A stretch of 64,000 bases of DNA from Chaetomium olivaceum (lineage: Eukaryota > Ascomycota > Sordariomycetes > Sordariales > Chaetomiaceae), in contig JAYWVB010000009.1 in assembly GCA_039881045.1 (NCBI GenBank), positions 930,001 through 994,000 of the forward strand. Direction: 5' to 3'. The notes below the pieces were generated by a model, which saw only the letters and a list, made by a program, of their open reading frames with translations, had not been told where the DNA came from and did no database searches. The position numbers were made by a program, and so were the translations under genes. Numbering within the stretch: the stretch's first letter is position 1; every line of letters begins with the position of its first letter. This document shows positions 11,397-22,189 of the stretch, piece after piece.

Positions 11397-12740
11397 ATGA
11401 CAACCGCAAACACATCATGCATGCCCGTGCTGTCATTTTTAGCAGCCGGCCACTACGGATTCAACTTCGTAGGTGAAGGAGCCGCAAACGTTGTCTTTCA
11501 GGTTGTTGCACAACCGGGAGATGAACACAGCAGCATTTTCCAAGGTGAGACAGAGACAAGTGTCATTCTAAACATCGGACAAACCTTCTAATATCGTTTC
11601 ATCTTAGGCTATCTTCTCCGAGTGCCGAAAGCAGGGACAAAAGCACACAGCTATGTGGAACTCCAGGAGTATTGGGAGACAGTGGTGAGGCCGCTGTTTG
11701 AGCCTGAAGACCTCGTGCAACAGCGTCTCGTCAAACTCGGGGGCGAAGAGGTGGTTTCATGCCTGAATGCTGCCCTGGCACTAAAAGAGGAAACCCGAAG
11801 GGCCGACTTTAAAGGAAGCAGAGTCGCGCAGTGGCCGAGTATGGTATGCTCGTAGAAGACATGCGGCAGAGTATGCACCGTTTTCCTTCTGCCCTTCACC
11901 GCCCATGCAACCCCTCCCTGCATACATACCCACAACCCACAACCCACAACTCACAAGCCCAAACGCCCAGAACAACTCACAACCCACAATCTAGGCCACA
12001 CGAACGACCTCACCTTCGAATTCAAGCCCAAGTGGCTCGCCCAATCACGCCACGCCCCTTCCTCCGCAAAACGCTGCCGCACCTGCGCGCGTGAAGCCCT
12101 CCGCCTGCACACCAAACCACAAACGGCAAGGAAACAAAAACAGAACCACCAGAACCCAAATGAAACCCCCTCCATCCTCTGCCCCCTAAACCTCGTCGCC
12201 TGCACCACCTCCCCCACCGCCCTCACCCACGTCACCGCCCACTTCTCCACCCTCGCCCCGCCCCCCTCTTTCTGCCCCTCCACAACTACTACCACCACCA
12301 CCACTCCCACCACTCCCACCACTACCACCGCTACCCCTCCTTCGCAGCCTTCGCAGCCCTCGCCAGCCGCCCAGGCCGCGCAACGCGCGCAGCAGCACGC
12401 GCGCCTCGCGACCTGGCTGCAGACCAACACCCTCCTGCCCCGCCTGCGCGCGGCCCAACTCTCACATGACGCCGACGACAACGATGCCGATCTGGAGCAG
12501 CTGGCCCTCGCAATGACGCTGCGCGACTGCGCATGCTTCGTGCGGGTCCCCGCGGACCCCGGGTTGCCGGTGGAGGCCAAGCTGGCGGATCTGGACCGGA
12601 AGAATTGGGAGGCGAAGAGGGGGTATTGGCGGGAGATGGAGACGAGGTTGGTGGAGGGCGGGTATTATGAGGGGAGGGAAGGAGGGGGGGTGGAGACGGA
12701 TTGTTTGCTTGAAGAAGAGGCGGGGGGTGAAAGGGGTTGA
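11397..12740 (+). CDS. IPK1: Inositol-pentakisphosphate 2-kinase
   Basis: Phosphorylates Ins(1,3,4,5,6)P5 at position 2 to make InsP6, which supports mRNA export and other nuclear steps. Exons 11397-11544, 11608-11870 and 11995-12740; introns of 63 and 124 bp. Motif 1, FVGEGAANVVFQ, is the nucleotide-binding loop near residues 24-35. Then come GYLLRVPKAGT, EYGMLVEDMRQ and the family signature LTFEFKPKWLAQS, followed by CRTCAREALRLH. A Thr/Pro-rich insert sits at about 12270-12350. The frame breaks once at about 11830: one extra G makes GTCGCGCAG continue into GTGGCCGAGTAT, joining exon 2 to the EYGMLVEDM frame. ATG 11397 is the first in frame; ATG 11421 is an alternative start. Confidence 0.87.
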
Positions 12741-13061
12741 AGGGTAGAGGAGATGGGAGACGGGAATTGTGAGATGAGATGAGGTAAAGCGTTAGATGAA
12801 AGGATAGTAAACAGATAATAACCTTAGTAGTTAGTCTTAAATGTAAGAGTTATATCGCCAAGTCTGTCTACCTATGCAGCAGATCTACCATGCTAAAGCA
12901 AGCCATATGCACACTAACTAGATCCCATACTCGCATGCCCCATACTTATCCCATGTCCAAACGCCGTATCCAAAAGAAAACAACAAACCCATGTCTGATC
13001 CACATCTCACCCAACACCTCTCACACAGGGGTCACTCACTCATACCACCACAACAACCTAC
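12741..13061. other. Convergent intergenic region IPK1/ENT transporter
   Basis: 321 bp of 3' flanks; nothing further seen. Confidence 0.5.
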
Positions 13062-14569
13062 TTACACATCAGCCGCCGTAAAGCTCAGCACACTCCCCAA
13101 CGCCAGGCCACCCACAAGACACATGCCCATAAACCCGCCGGCCGCCTCCCTCTCATCCTCGGCCACCCACTCCCCGGCCGCCATCATGGCGCTCGACCCC
13201 AGCCAGCCATTCGTCAGCCCAAACGGGAACTGCACCACCACCAAATAGAACAAGTCACTCTCCACCACCGCGCCGCGCCCATGCAGATTACACAGCAGAT
13301 ACAGCGGCAAGAACCCCCAGCGCAGCAGGCCCACGGCGAACAACACCCGCGGCCGCCGGCGCAGCCAGGCGAAGGGCGGCAGCACGGCGGATACACGTCC
13401 CGTGAGGTCGCCCAGGTTCCAGAAGAAGAAGCCGAGCGGGATGAAGGCGCCCGGGCTGAACAGCCCCTCGGAGTCGTGCACGGAGAGGATCTTGGCGGTG
13501 AAGACGGGGAAGAACATGGCGACGACGAAACACATGGCCACGGCGGCGGCGAGCCAGCGGAGTTTGAGGAAGAGGGTTGTGAGGGCCACGTGGCGGCGGG
13601 TTGGTGGAGAGGGGGTGGAGGTAGCTTCTTCGGCCGAGGAGGCGGCGGAGTTGAGCGTGGTGGTGGACTGGGAGAGGTCTGTTGCCCCCGGGGAAGCGGG
13701 CAGGCGGCGCCGGGTGAGGAGGGTGTGCCGCCGTACGAGGGGGATGAAGGCGGCGAAGGTGATGGCGGAGATGAGGACCGCGGTGAGGAAGTAGATGAAG
13801 GCGGCGGTGGCGCCGTCGGTGTTTGGTGGTGGGGGGGAGGAGGCTTCGCTGGTGCTAGGTTGGCCGGGTGGGGGGATCCCCGGGGACGGGTCGGCGAAGG
13901 CGAGGTAGGAGAACATTTGGGTTAGGGGCGGGAGGATGCCGGCGACGCCCTGGCCGACCATGATGGCTTGGGTGTATTCGGGTCGGCCGAAGCTGGCGAC
14001 GAAGGAGAAGGCGCCGTTCTGCATCAGGCCAGCTGCGAATGCAGTGAGGGCGACCATGAGGAGCAGGAAAGCCAGGTAGAGTTTCGGAGGGGTGTCGAGG
14101 AAAGCCGAGGTGGTGGAGATGGTCAGCATGGCGAACACGGCCACGTTGATGAGCAGGGATATGTTGATGCGGAGGGGGTAGTTCGCTGAGGATTGGATTC
14201 TTGTCAGAACTATCATCGCGCCTAGGTTAACGATGGTAGATGTCGAGAGGATGGCCGACTGCGAGTTGGCGTAGATCCAGGGGTCGGACTGGAAGCGGGT
14301 TTGGAAGTAGGGTGCGGCGGCGAGGAACATGTTCCTGATCAGACGATACAATATTAACGAAGGTCAGTTCAACGGAGCCGGAGAGAAACGTACCACGCCC
14401 ACAGCATGGCGACGCCAATCAAGGCGAATATGGAGTATTCGATCCATGAGAACGGCGTCCCCTCCTCGTAGATGGACCCCTCCAGTGTGCCCGAGTCATC
14501 GTCCGCCAGCGGCTCATACTCTTCGGCTCTCGCCTTGGGCGGCGCAAAGAAGGCCTTGATGCGGTCCAT
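13062..14569 (-). CDS. Equilibrative nucleoside transporter (Fun26/SLC29 type)
   Basis: Membrane carrier for nucleosides, in fungi often vacuolar. Exon 1 is 14569-14394, the intron 14393-14335 and exon 2 14334-13062, giving 482 residues. After a 40-residue cytosolic head (EEYEPLADDDSGTLEGS) come about eleven hydrophobic helices, the usual ENT number. These include IEYSIFALIGVAMLWAWNMF, which spans the splice site, and INISLLINVAVFAMLTIST. The ENT signature region FSFVASFGRPEYTQAIMVGQ and GVAGILPPLTQ is present. A long Ser/Thr-rich loop between helices 6 and 7 (RRLPASPGATDLSQS) is typical. Frame intact. Substrate and organelle are inferred from family only. Confidence 0.93.
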
Positions 14570-15692
14570 ATTGCCCTCGGTTCGGCTTTAGAATGGCGAA
14601 GTATGCCGTCCGCTGCGAGCTCCGTTCTGATCGCTGCTCGTCGCACCAAGGGCGTCTGTTGCCTTATCGGGGTTGGTCTGTGTCGAGGCTGGTCGGGGCG
14701 AGGCTGGTTGAGGGCGGCTAATGGCCGCTGAGACGTCGTCGTCGCCTCAGGGTAAAGATAATCGCTACCTATACTCGCGGCCCTTCATCGCCTATCAGTA
14801 AAGGAGCCCAAGGTAGAGTTGGGGAGTTGTCATGTGGGAGGTCAGCGTGGATGTTGGGTGTCTCAAGTTCGAGGTCACACGGCGACGGCAACGCCACGAT
14901 AAGCAGCTGACAGGGGTTGGGAACTCGGGCCGGTCTTGGCATCGGCACTCGTTCGCTGGTCCCGGATCTGGATAAGGGACGAAGTGCAGGTTATTCGTCA
15001 CATAGAACATTCCTCTCCCCTCCCACCAGTAAGTTAAGGCCGATAAAACTCTCGTCTAATTTATTGATAGCGACAAAGCTGTTTTTGATGAGAAACTCCT
15101 GTTAGTTCAAAGTAGCTATTCTGCTGAGACCCATACTCGGACACAACATGAGCATCCCAACGAGGATTAAGCTTTTAGGATTTCATCCTGCGGGAATACT
15201 CGATGTACGGGTATGTATAAAGGATGTCAACGTAGGTACTTCGTAGTGTTGATATCCACCCCCGGGGCCTCACGATAGCATCCTTATGATATACCGTTCC
15301 GAGAACAGAAAGCATGGATAACGACCTCTATCTACCCAATCAAATTACCAAACCAACCTAGCCAGCTCACCACCCACCTTCGACTTGATTCGGTCTCCGG
15401 TGGCCCATCCTGCGGCCACCCACGTGACGACAGTCTCATGCGGTGCAAGTATGTCGTGCATTGTTTGTAAAACGAAGTAAAAAAGACGGGAGGCAAGGGC
15501 GGGCGGGCCGCACGTCGGGAACCGTGGGTAGAAAATACGTGGGTTATGCACAAGAGGAACGCCAACTCATGGAATCTAACTAACCAGCACATCGCTGGTT
15601 TTGTTTCATGATAAGAATTACTCATTAATATATACAGTACACCCTCTCCCGGCTTGAACTTAAAAAGCCACCCGGCTACACCCTCTTCTCTC
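14570..15692. other. Intergenic region upstream of ENT, downstream of catalase
   Basis: 1.1 kb with no ORF carrying a recognisable domain and no RNA gene that I can identify. Confidence 0.5.
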
Positions 15693-18284
15693 CTAGTTGT
15701 CGAGCGCGAACCGGTCGGTGAACTGTGAAATCCGTTAGCATCAAGTCTCAACTTCACCGCCGCCGCCAAGGGCCAACAGCCCAGCAGTAGCAGCAGCAGA
15801 AAAAGAGAAAAAAGAAAAAGAAGCAAAAAAAAAATGAAAACTCACCCTAAACTTAGCCAACCCCCCCTCCAGGCCCTTCACCAACTCCTCGACCGCCGTC
15901 TCGCCATAAACGCCCTCCCCATCCGCCGGCACGCCCACGCTCTCCAGCGCCTCGCTACCCTTCCCCAGCGCCCCGACCGGCTTACCCCAGCGGTACGAAT
16001 CCACCAGCACCTGAGCGGGCCTCCCAGCAGGGAACAGCGGCGAGGGCTTGCTATCCGCGGCAAACAGCGCCTCGGCGCCGTCCGCCACCACCACGCCATC
16101 AAACGCCGTGGCGTCCGCGTTCGAGTACGACTGGTCCACGCCCTCCACCAGGGTCTCGCCCACGACAGTGACCACCAAGCCGTCCGCCACCAGCAGCTCC
16201 TTCAGCTGCGCGGCCTGCTTGAGCGAGCCCTCGGCCTGGGTGCTGGCCAGGACGCCGACGCGGAGGGTCTTGATGGAGGGGAGGGTGGCGTTGGGGTTGA
16301 AGACGCCGACGTTGGCGGTGACGTTGTTGTGGTAGAAGGTGTCGTCGGGGGCGGGGGCGTCGAGGCCGAGGGCGGCGGCGCGACGCGCACGGCCACGTCG
16401 TTGCTGACGCGGTTGAGCTGCACGAGCACGTTCTTCTTGACCTCGACCGACTTGAGGTTGCTGGTCTCGAAGCGGATGGCGTTGATGAGGAACTGCTGCT
16501 CGACGGGGCTGAGCGAGTTGTAGAAGAGCCGCGGCTGCGACCAGTGGTCGTCGAAGGTCGGCGAGAGGAGGCGGACGAGGTCGCCGTTGGCTTTGCGCCC
16601 GGGCGCCGTGAAGAAGCCGCGCCCGACGGTCTGGTTGGCTTGCAGCGGGAAGCCCTTGTTGAGGGTATTAGGAGTGTCTTTTGGGGTGGTGGTTAGAGAG
16701 ACAAACGCGGAATGGGGTGGGGGACGAAAAGATGGCACTCACAGTGGCGGATGTTAGTGTGGATGAAGCCCTGGCCGGCACCGTCACGGTTGTTGTTGTG
16801 GATGGGCGCATGCGGCATGTTGATGGGGAGCTGCTCAAAGTTGGGGCCGCCGTTGCGGTTCAGCTGGGTGTCGAGGTACGAGAAAAGGCGCCCCTGCAGC
16901 AGAGGGTCCTCGGAGAAGTCGATGCCGCGCACGATGTGGCCGGGCTGGAACATGACCTGCTCCGTCTCGGCGAAGTAGTTGGTGGGGTTGCGATCCAGCT
17001 TCATCAGACCCAGCTTCGTGACAGGCACAAGCTCCTCGGGAATAATCTTGGTGGGGTCCAGCAGGTCGAAGCCGAACGCCAGCGCCTTGTCCTCGTCGAC
17101 AATCTGGACGCCAAGCTCCCACTCGGGGCCATTGCCCGACTCGATGGCATCCCAGAGATCCTGACGGTGGAAGTCGGCGTTCTTGCCCGCAACGATCTGC
17201 GCCTCCTCCCAGACAAGACTGGCCTTGCCCTGGCGGGACTTCCAGTGCCACTTGACAAGCTTCGACGAGCCGTCCTCCTTTACCAGACGGTAGGTGTTGA
17301 CGCCGAAGCCATCCTAACGATATCAGTCCATTGCTGTTCAGGTAAGCCGGAGAGACCACTCACCATGTGACGGAGACTACGCGGGATGCCGTGCCCGGCC
17401 ATGGCCCAAAACAGGGTGTGCAGGGTACTCGGCTGCTGGCTGAAGAAGTCCCAGGCAGAGTCGTGGGCCGAGGCCGCTTGGGGGATCTCATTGTCTGGCC
17501 TTGGCTTGACGGCGTGGATCAGATCAGGGAACCGAATGGCATCCTGGATGAAGAAAACGGGAATGTTGTTTCCAACGATGTCTAGGTTGGTTAGCAAGTG
17601 AGAGTCGCCAATAACCAAAAAGGCTTACCAAAGTTGCCCTCGTCGGTATAACTGAACAACGTTAGCCGAGCTCAGCCCAGGGAGAAACTGCGTAGACTTA
17701 CAACCGGGTTGCGAACCCGTGCACGTCTCTGGCGAGATCCGCGCTACCCCGGGATCCAGCGACGGTGGAGAAGCGCACGAACATGGGGGTCTTCTTGTCA
17801 GCAGCGCCCAGGAACGACGCCGCCGTGAGGTTGCTCCAGTCGGCATAGCTGGTGAAAGTGCCATGGGCTCCTGTGCCACGGGCATGGACGGCCCGCTCGG
17901 GTACCTTGAGGACCGTGTCAGTGTCTTGGCGGATACTTGTTGATGTCTCAGATGTCTCAGATGTCTCAGACGCGGGATGAGCGCCTGCAGCTTTGTACTT
18001 ACACGCTCATGGTCGAAATGCTGGATCTTCTGGCGGAAGATGAAGTCCTCGAGCAGTGTGGAGCCCCTCGCGCCGGCCTTCAGACTGGCCTGGTCCTCCA
18101 TGGGGCCGCCGACATCAGACGACATATAGCCAGTGCTATCATCTATCTTGTACTTAGCAAGAGGGTCTGATGCGTCGCCCTCATCCCGCTTTCCCAACGG
18201 GGCTGACTCGGCATAAGGGCATGCGGCCTGGGACAGCCCCAGCAGACTGCCCCAGGCAAGGAGGGATGTGACTCTGCCGTGCAT
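15693..18284 (-). CDS. Secreted large-subunit catalase
   Basis: Haem catalase of the large (clade 2) class, breaking down hydrogen peroxide outside the cell. Seven exons: 18284-18003, 17904-17702, 17651-17629, 17581-17364, 17313-16743, 16677-15846 and 15722-15693; about 719 residues. Signal peptide MHGRVTSLLAWGSLLGLSQA, then a short pro-region ending in KR. Catalytic His is in VHARGTGAHG and the Asn in IVGNNIPVFFIQDA; proximal haem Tyr is in GRLFSYLDTQLNR. The C-terminal flavodoxin-like domain (TLRVGVLASTQAEGSLK onward) marks the large class, and it ends FTDRFALDN. One frame break at about 16379-16381 in a GC-rich run is repaired by a single base, giving VAVRVAAAALGLDAP. Exon 3 is only 23 nt. 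Close to N. crassa Cat-3 and Aspergillus CatB types. Confidence 0.93.
17942..17968. repeat. Three tandem nonamers in catalase intron 1
   Basis: GATGTCTCA occurs three times head to tail in the 98-bp intron. Seen directly; no known function. Confidence 0.8.
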
Positions 18285-18371
18285 GGTTTCTGGTGTCTCG
18301 GTAGTCCGATGGGTGATTCAGAAAGCGGGAAAGGAAAGCAACGGGCGGGAAAGAAAGTAAGGGAAGCAGCT

Positions 18372-18377
18372 CTTATA
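18372..18377 (-). promoter_or_regulatory. Candidate TATA element of catalase
   Basis: TATAAG on the coding strand, about 90 nt before the catalase ATG. Position and sequence suit a TATA box of a highly expressed secreted enzyme; not proven. Confidence 0.35.
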
Positions 18378-20371
18378 CTCGGTCAAGCCCCTAACGCCAT
18401 GTGGGCAAACGCGCAAATGGGCAAACGGGGTGCGTTCGCCAAGAGATATTCCAAGCACGCCAACCGTGACTGGCAGTGACGATCGACATGGCCCCTCCAA
18501 CATGGCGTGAAGGCAGGCCACAACATTGTGGGTGTGACTGAACAATGTCTTGGGCAGGTAAACCAGTCCGGGGTATGCCATGCAAGGTTCCTCCACACAC
18601 ACAATGGCAACCAAACCGAACAACCTAGTGACACATGACTGGGTTTGGACGAGGAATCGTCGGAAAATGGGGGCAAGAGCAGTCACGATGCCAATGGCTA
18701 GTCCGATACTGTCAGCCAGCAGCCCACAACAGAACCTTACGCCGGTATCGATATCACCGCTTTGGGCCGCAGCAGGCAAGTCGACCTATAGTATGTATCG
18801 GCCCGTTATGCAACAGACGAGCTTCTGGTAACGTGCAACGGGTCGAAAACAAAGGCCCAATCGCATCATCACGTTCGCCGGGAAAACAAACCACAACTGC
18901 ATTGTGGCTCCGTCCCCACTTGAAGGTGACCGATCCCGGTTGTCCGGGCTCGACCCTCCGCCATGGTCTACGATCGTCGGCGACTTCCCTGGATTATTCA
19001 GACGATAGACCCCCCACTTGTTTGTACTGTGTATGGAAAGCTGTGGTGGTTGCTGGTCCGTGTCCATGTGGCGTAGACGACCCCCAGCACCCACAAAGCG
19101 TCTTGCTGATTCCACATGGAGCGTGTGCGGGCCATCCACATGGCCAAAGATAGGTGCGCCGCATCCTCAGGTTACACCACAGGGCGACAGTCATCGACCA
19201 ACGTACAAGGTATGCTTTTGTCCTATCGAGGGGGTCCGTTCATGGCAGCAGGGCTGCTTTGTCTGGTTCGTGTCCCCGGTCAGCACGCTCACCGGGGGTC
19301 GATTGGATGGAGGATGGCAAGCAGGGGTTCTTGGAAATGTGCTGTCCATGAGACTTTTCCAAGAGTTGATATGACAGGCGCGCAAGAAGCAGATGCAACA
19401 AACCAAACAGGCAGATCGGGTCGAGGTGGAGCCACGCCGGTCCGGGATCAAGTAGCTCCGGGGAAACGTTCATGGTTCATATCCACTACAAGAGATATTT
19501 TTTATGTTACGTCAAGGTCAAGGTTCCCGTCCCGATTTCGGGGTTTCGGGAACGACAGGCCCTAATACCGTAGCCAGAAGGCATGTTATATAACCGCCTA
19601 ATTGCGACAATGCAACGAACATGGACAAAATACCGCGGGTCCCGTAGCGATGGACAACGGAACGTCATTGTCGTCTAGGGGTCGTACTCGGTATCGGCAC
19701 GGCACACGGCGGGTAGTGTCTCTAGTTGCAACGCTTTCTGCACCCCTTAATCTGCTGAAAATGGCGGGTCCCAGTCCCGGCGTCGATACCGGGGTGCCAA
19801 CTGCCGCCGTGCCAGCCAGGGTTGCATCGCATCGAGGTTGGAGGTCGAGAGCCGATGTGGAACCTGGTAAAGATGGTGAGAGGTTGAAAAGGCATTGTCC
19901 GGTCTTCTTGGCGTTAACTATTAGCTATACGTAATTGTTGCGCGCTTCGGGCTGACGGAACTCCCACTGAAATCAAGGAAAAATTAGCAAAAAGAAATGG
20001 GCAGGGTGTGCCTTCTGTGGCAGTCTTTTGGGTACCATGCGGTGCACGCTTGATGTTGAAATTTTTGGGAAAGTGCCCGCAGACCCCACCAAAAGTGGAA
20101 GTCTCGAATTGAATGGATTGTATGGATTGAATGGGCAGATCTGCGCGGGTGATGCAGGTCGCCGCTCCTTCCATCGCAGAAGGAATGATCAGCCCAGTTT
20201 AGGCAATATACACAGTGCCGGAGCGACGGGCTTTGCGTGTGGCTTTGCACCTTTGGAAACCTGAGAGGCAAGCGAGACCAACTGCCCTGTCCATCACTGG
20301 TAATGGGCTGATTGATGATCGGAGGCTGAGGGGGTCTGGGCTCTGGAACAATCACACATGGTCTCACTCAG

Positions 20372-20605
20372 CTCTGCTGGGGCCAAAAAAACCGATACAC
20401 CCAAAGTACACAGAGCTGTCTTGATGCGATATTCCTCGGTCAAATCGAACCCGAACTAAAGAGAACGAAGTGTAACAAAATCTCTGACTTTTTGTCTTCA
20501 TTTTTGGCAAATTGAATCCGAAATTAAGAAAACGAAGTAGAACAAAATCTCTGACTTTTTGTCTTCTTTGTTTTTGGTGTATCATTTTTTTTTGGCCAGA
20601 GGGAG
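20372..20605. mobile_element. MITE copy A, 234 bp
   Basis: Non-coding element with inverted ends of about 34 bp. The left end carries GGCCAAAAAAACCGATACAC and the right end is a close reverse complement (GGTGTATC, T run, GGCCAGAGGGAG). Flanked by a perfect 5-bp duplication, CTCAG at 20367-20371 and 20606-20610. The interior holds two copies of a roughly 37-bp block with AACAAAATCTCTGACTTTTT, spaced 67 bp apart. The copy at 52263-52495 is homologous but inverted. No transposase is encoded, so it depends on a helper. The superfamily is not assigned: a 5-bp duplication is atypical for hAT (8), Tc1 (TA) or Harbinger (3). Confidence 0.85.
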
Positions 20606-22189
20606 CTCAGACACAGGAGCCTTACATAGCTTCGTCTGACAGATCCATTCATTCCACAGACTGGGGCCCAATGGTTCGCAAGCCCAAGGTCAGCATAACC
20701 ATCTCACAAGTAGGTCGACTGACTGGGACGAGCTAGCTATTTCGAGAGTCCAAAACGCCCTCGTGGCTTTCAGTGATGCGCTCGCCGCCACGGGAAGCAA
20801 AAACCGTCTGCCAGGCTGGCCGAGAATATCACTTCCATGTATAGCTCACCGCTTCCAGACATGACCGTCCGAGAGACCAACAGCCAAGGCAGGGCTTGGT
20901 CTGTTGGTTTAGGTCACGGTGACTAGCCCGTCGTTGGCCTGAGTGAGCAGTTGGTAATCGAAGGCAAGCCAAGTTGACGCAAGCCTTGCCAAGTCGCCGA
21001 GAGAATTGGTTTCCGATTCTCTCAACCCTAACTGAGTGTATCACCCACCCGCCAAGCTGCAGGCCGCCGTCCAGAGGTGAGCTGACGAAACCGCCGACTG
21101 CGATTGGGACCGTGATTGCCAATATTCAACTTGGCATGCAGAGCACGAGGCCACAATCACGTCCGAGACTCGACAGTACGAAGCACAGTTTGGATGTTGG
21201 AAGTTGATTGATCCGCGGAAACCCGCCGTTTCTCGCTCGGCGGCTAACTTGGGGTCGCTAAGACGGTTTGAAGCCCATCCCCGGCTTGGCGGACCCCGTC
21301 CCGAACGCCGCCCGAATCTCCACGGAGCGGGTACCCTAACCCTATTAGGACCTCAACGCGACGCGACTCATCGGCACTGAGGTGTGGACATATGGGGGTT
21401 GGGACGGGGGGGGGTTGTGTGGTGTGTGGATGGAGTTTAGCGTCCCGGCCTCGGAGGTCCGAGAGACAGACAAGAGCCGCATCGGGAGATAATTATCCAT
21501 TGGGGGATTTTCAACGGCGGGAAGATCTCACAATGTGGCAGACGACGAAAAGGGATCTCACCAGAAAAAACTTGGAGGAAACACAGGTACAAAGTACATA
21601 CCCGGGCTGTTGGTTGGTGGGATTTGGGTGAATTTGGTAACCAGGATAACCAGGAACAGGGCCCTGTGTTAATTATAACACCGTCACATATCCCGCGTCT
21701 GCATTTTCCAATATCGGAGCCGTTCCGAACCACTCAAGGAAGGCTTCTGGGTGATCAACCGGTTACATTGCTTTCGCGCCAGAGCAACATCAACCTGGAG
21801 GGAAAATCCGATTATATATCGCTCAACCTTCCTATCCTGCCATGCCTGCTATGCTATAATTGACAAATGTGGGTATCGATGCATGCACCTATCGTAATCT
21901 CTGCCCTCGCGTAGAGGAAACACTACCTCTCTTCCCGACTGAGCCGCTCAACCGCATGTATTATCGGCCCAGAAATGCAGAATGCCATCTCGCTCGCTTC
22001 AACAAGTTCCTTTCCTTTTGAGTTTGTCGGTGACTTTTTGAGTGTGCCCGTCGCATCGCGGACAGTGTCGGCACAATGAGATCAGTCATCCCATCCCATC
22101 ACATCCCACCACCTCATACTCATGGACCTCGGACTCAACCCCCGCCTGACGCTTTTCGGCGGGCTACCGTTCCAATTCCATGGTTCACT

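Larger units (their letters stand above)
18285..22189. other. Long gene-free region between catalase and haspin
   Basis: 3.9 kb. The proximal part must serve as the catalase promoter. It contains one MITE (20372-20605). Overlapping frames such as 18635-19153 on the plus strand show no domain, signal peptide or splice pattern. No tRNA or 5S gene recognised. Confidence 0.55.

Noticed and set aside
13281..13925. 214-codon plus-strand frame
   Set aside because: Antisense to the nucleoside transporter, whose membrane helices and splice joint are clear.
18635..19153. 172-codon plus-strand frame upstream of catalase
   Set aside because: No domain, signal peptide or plausible intron, and frames overlap it on both strands.
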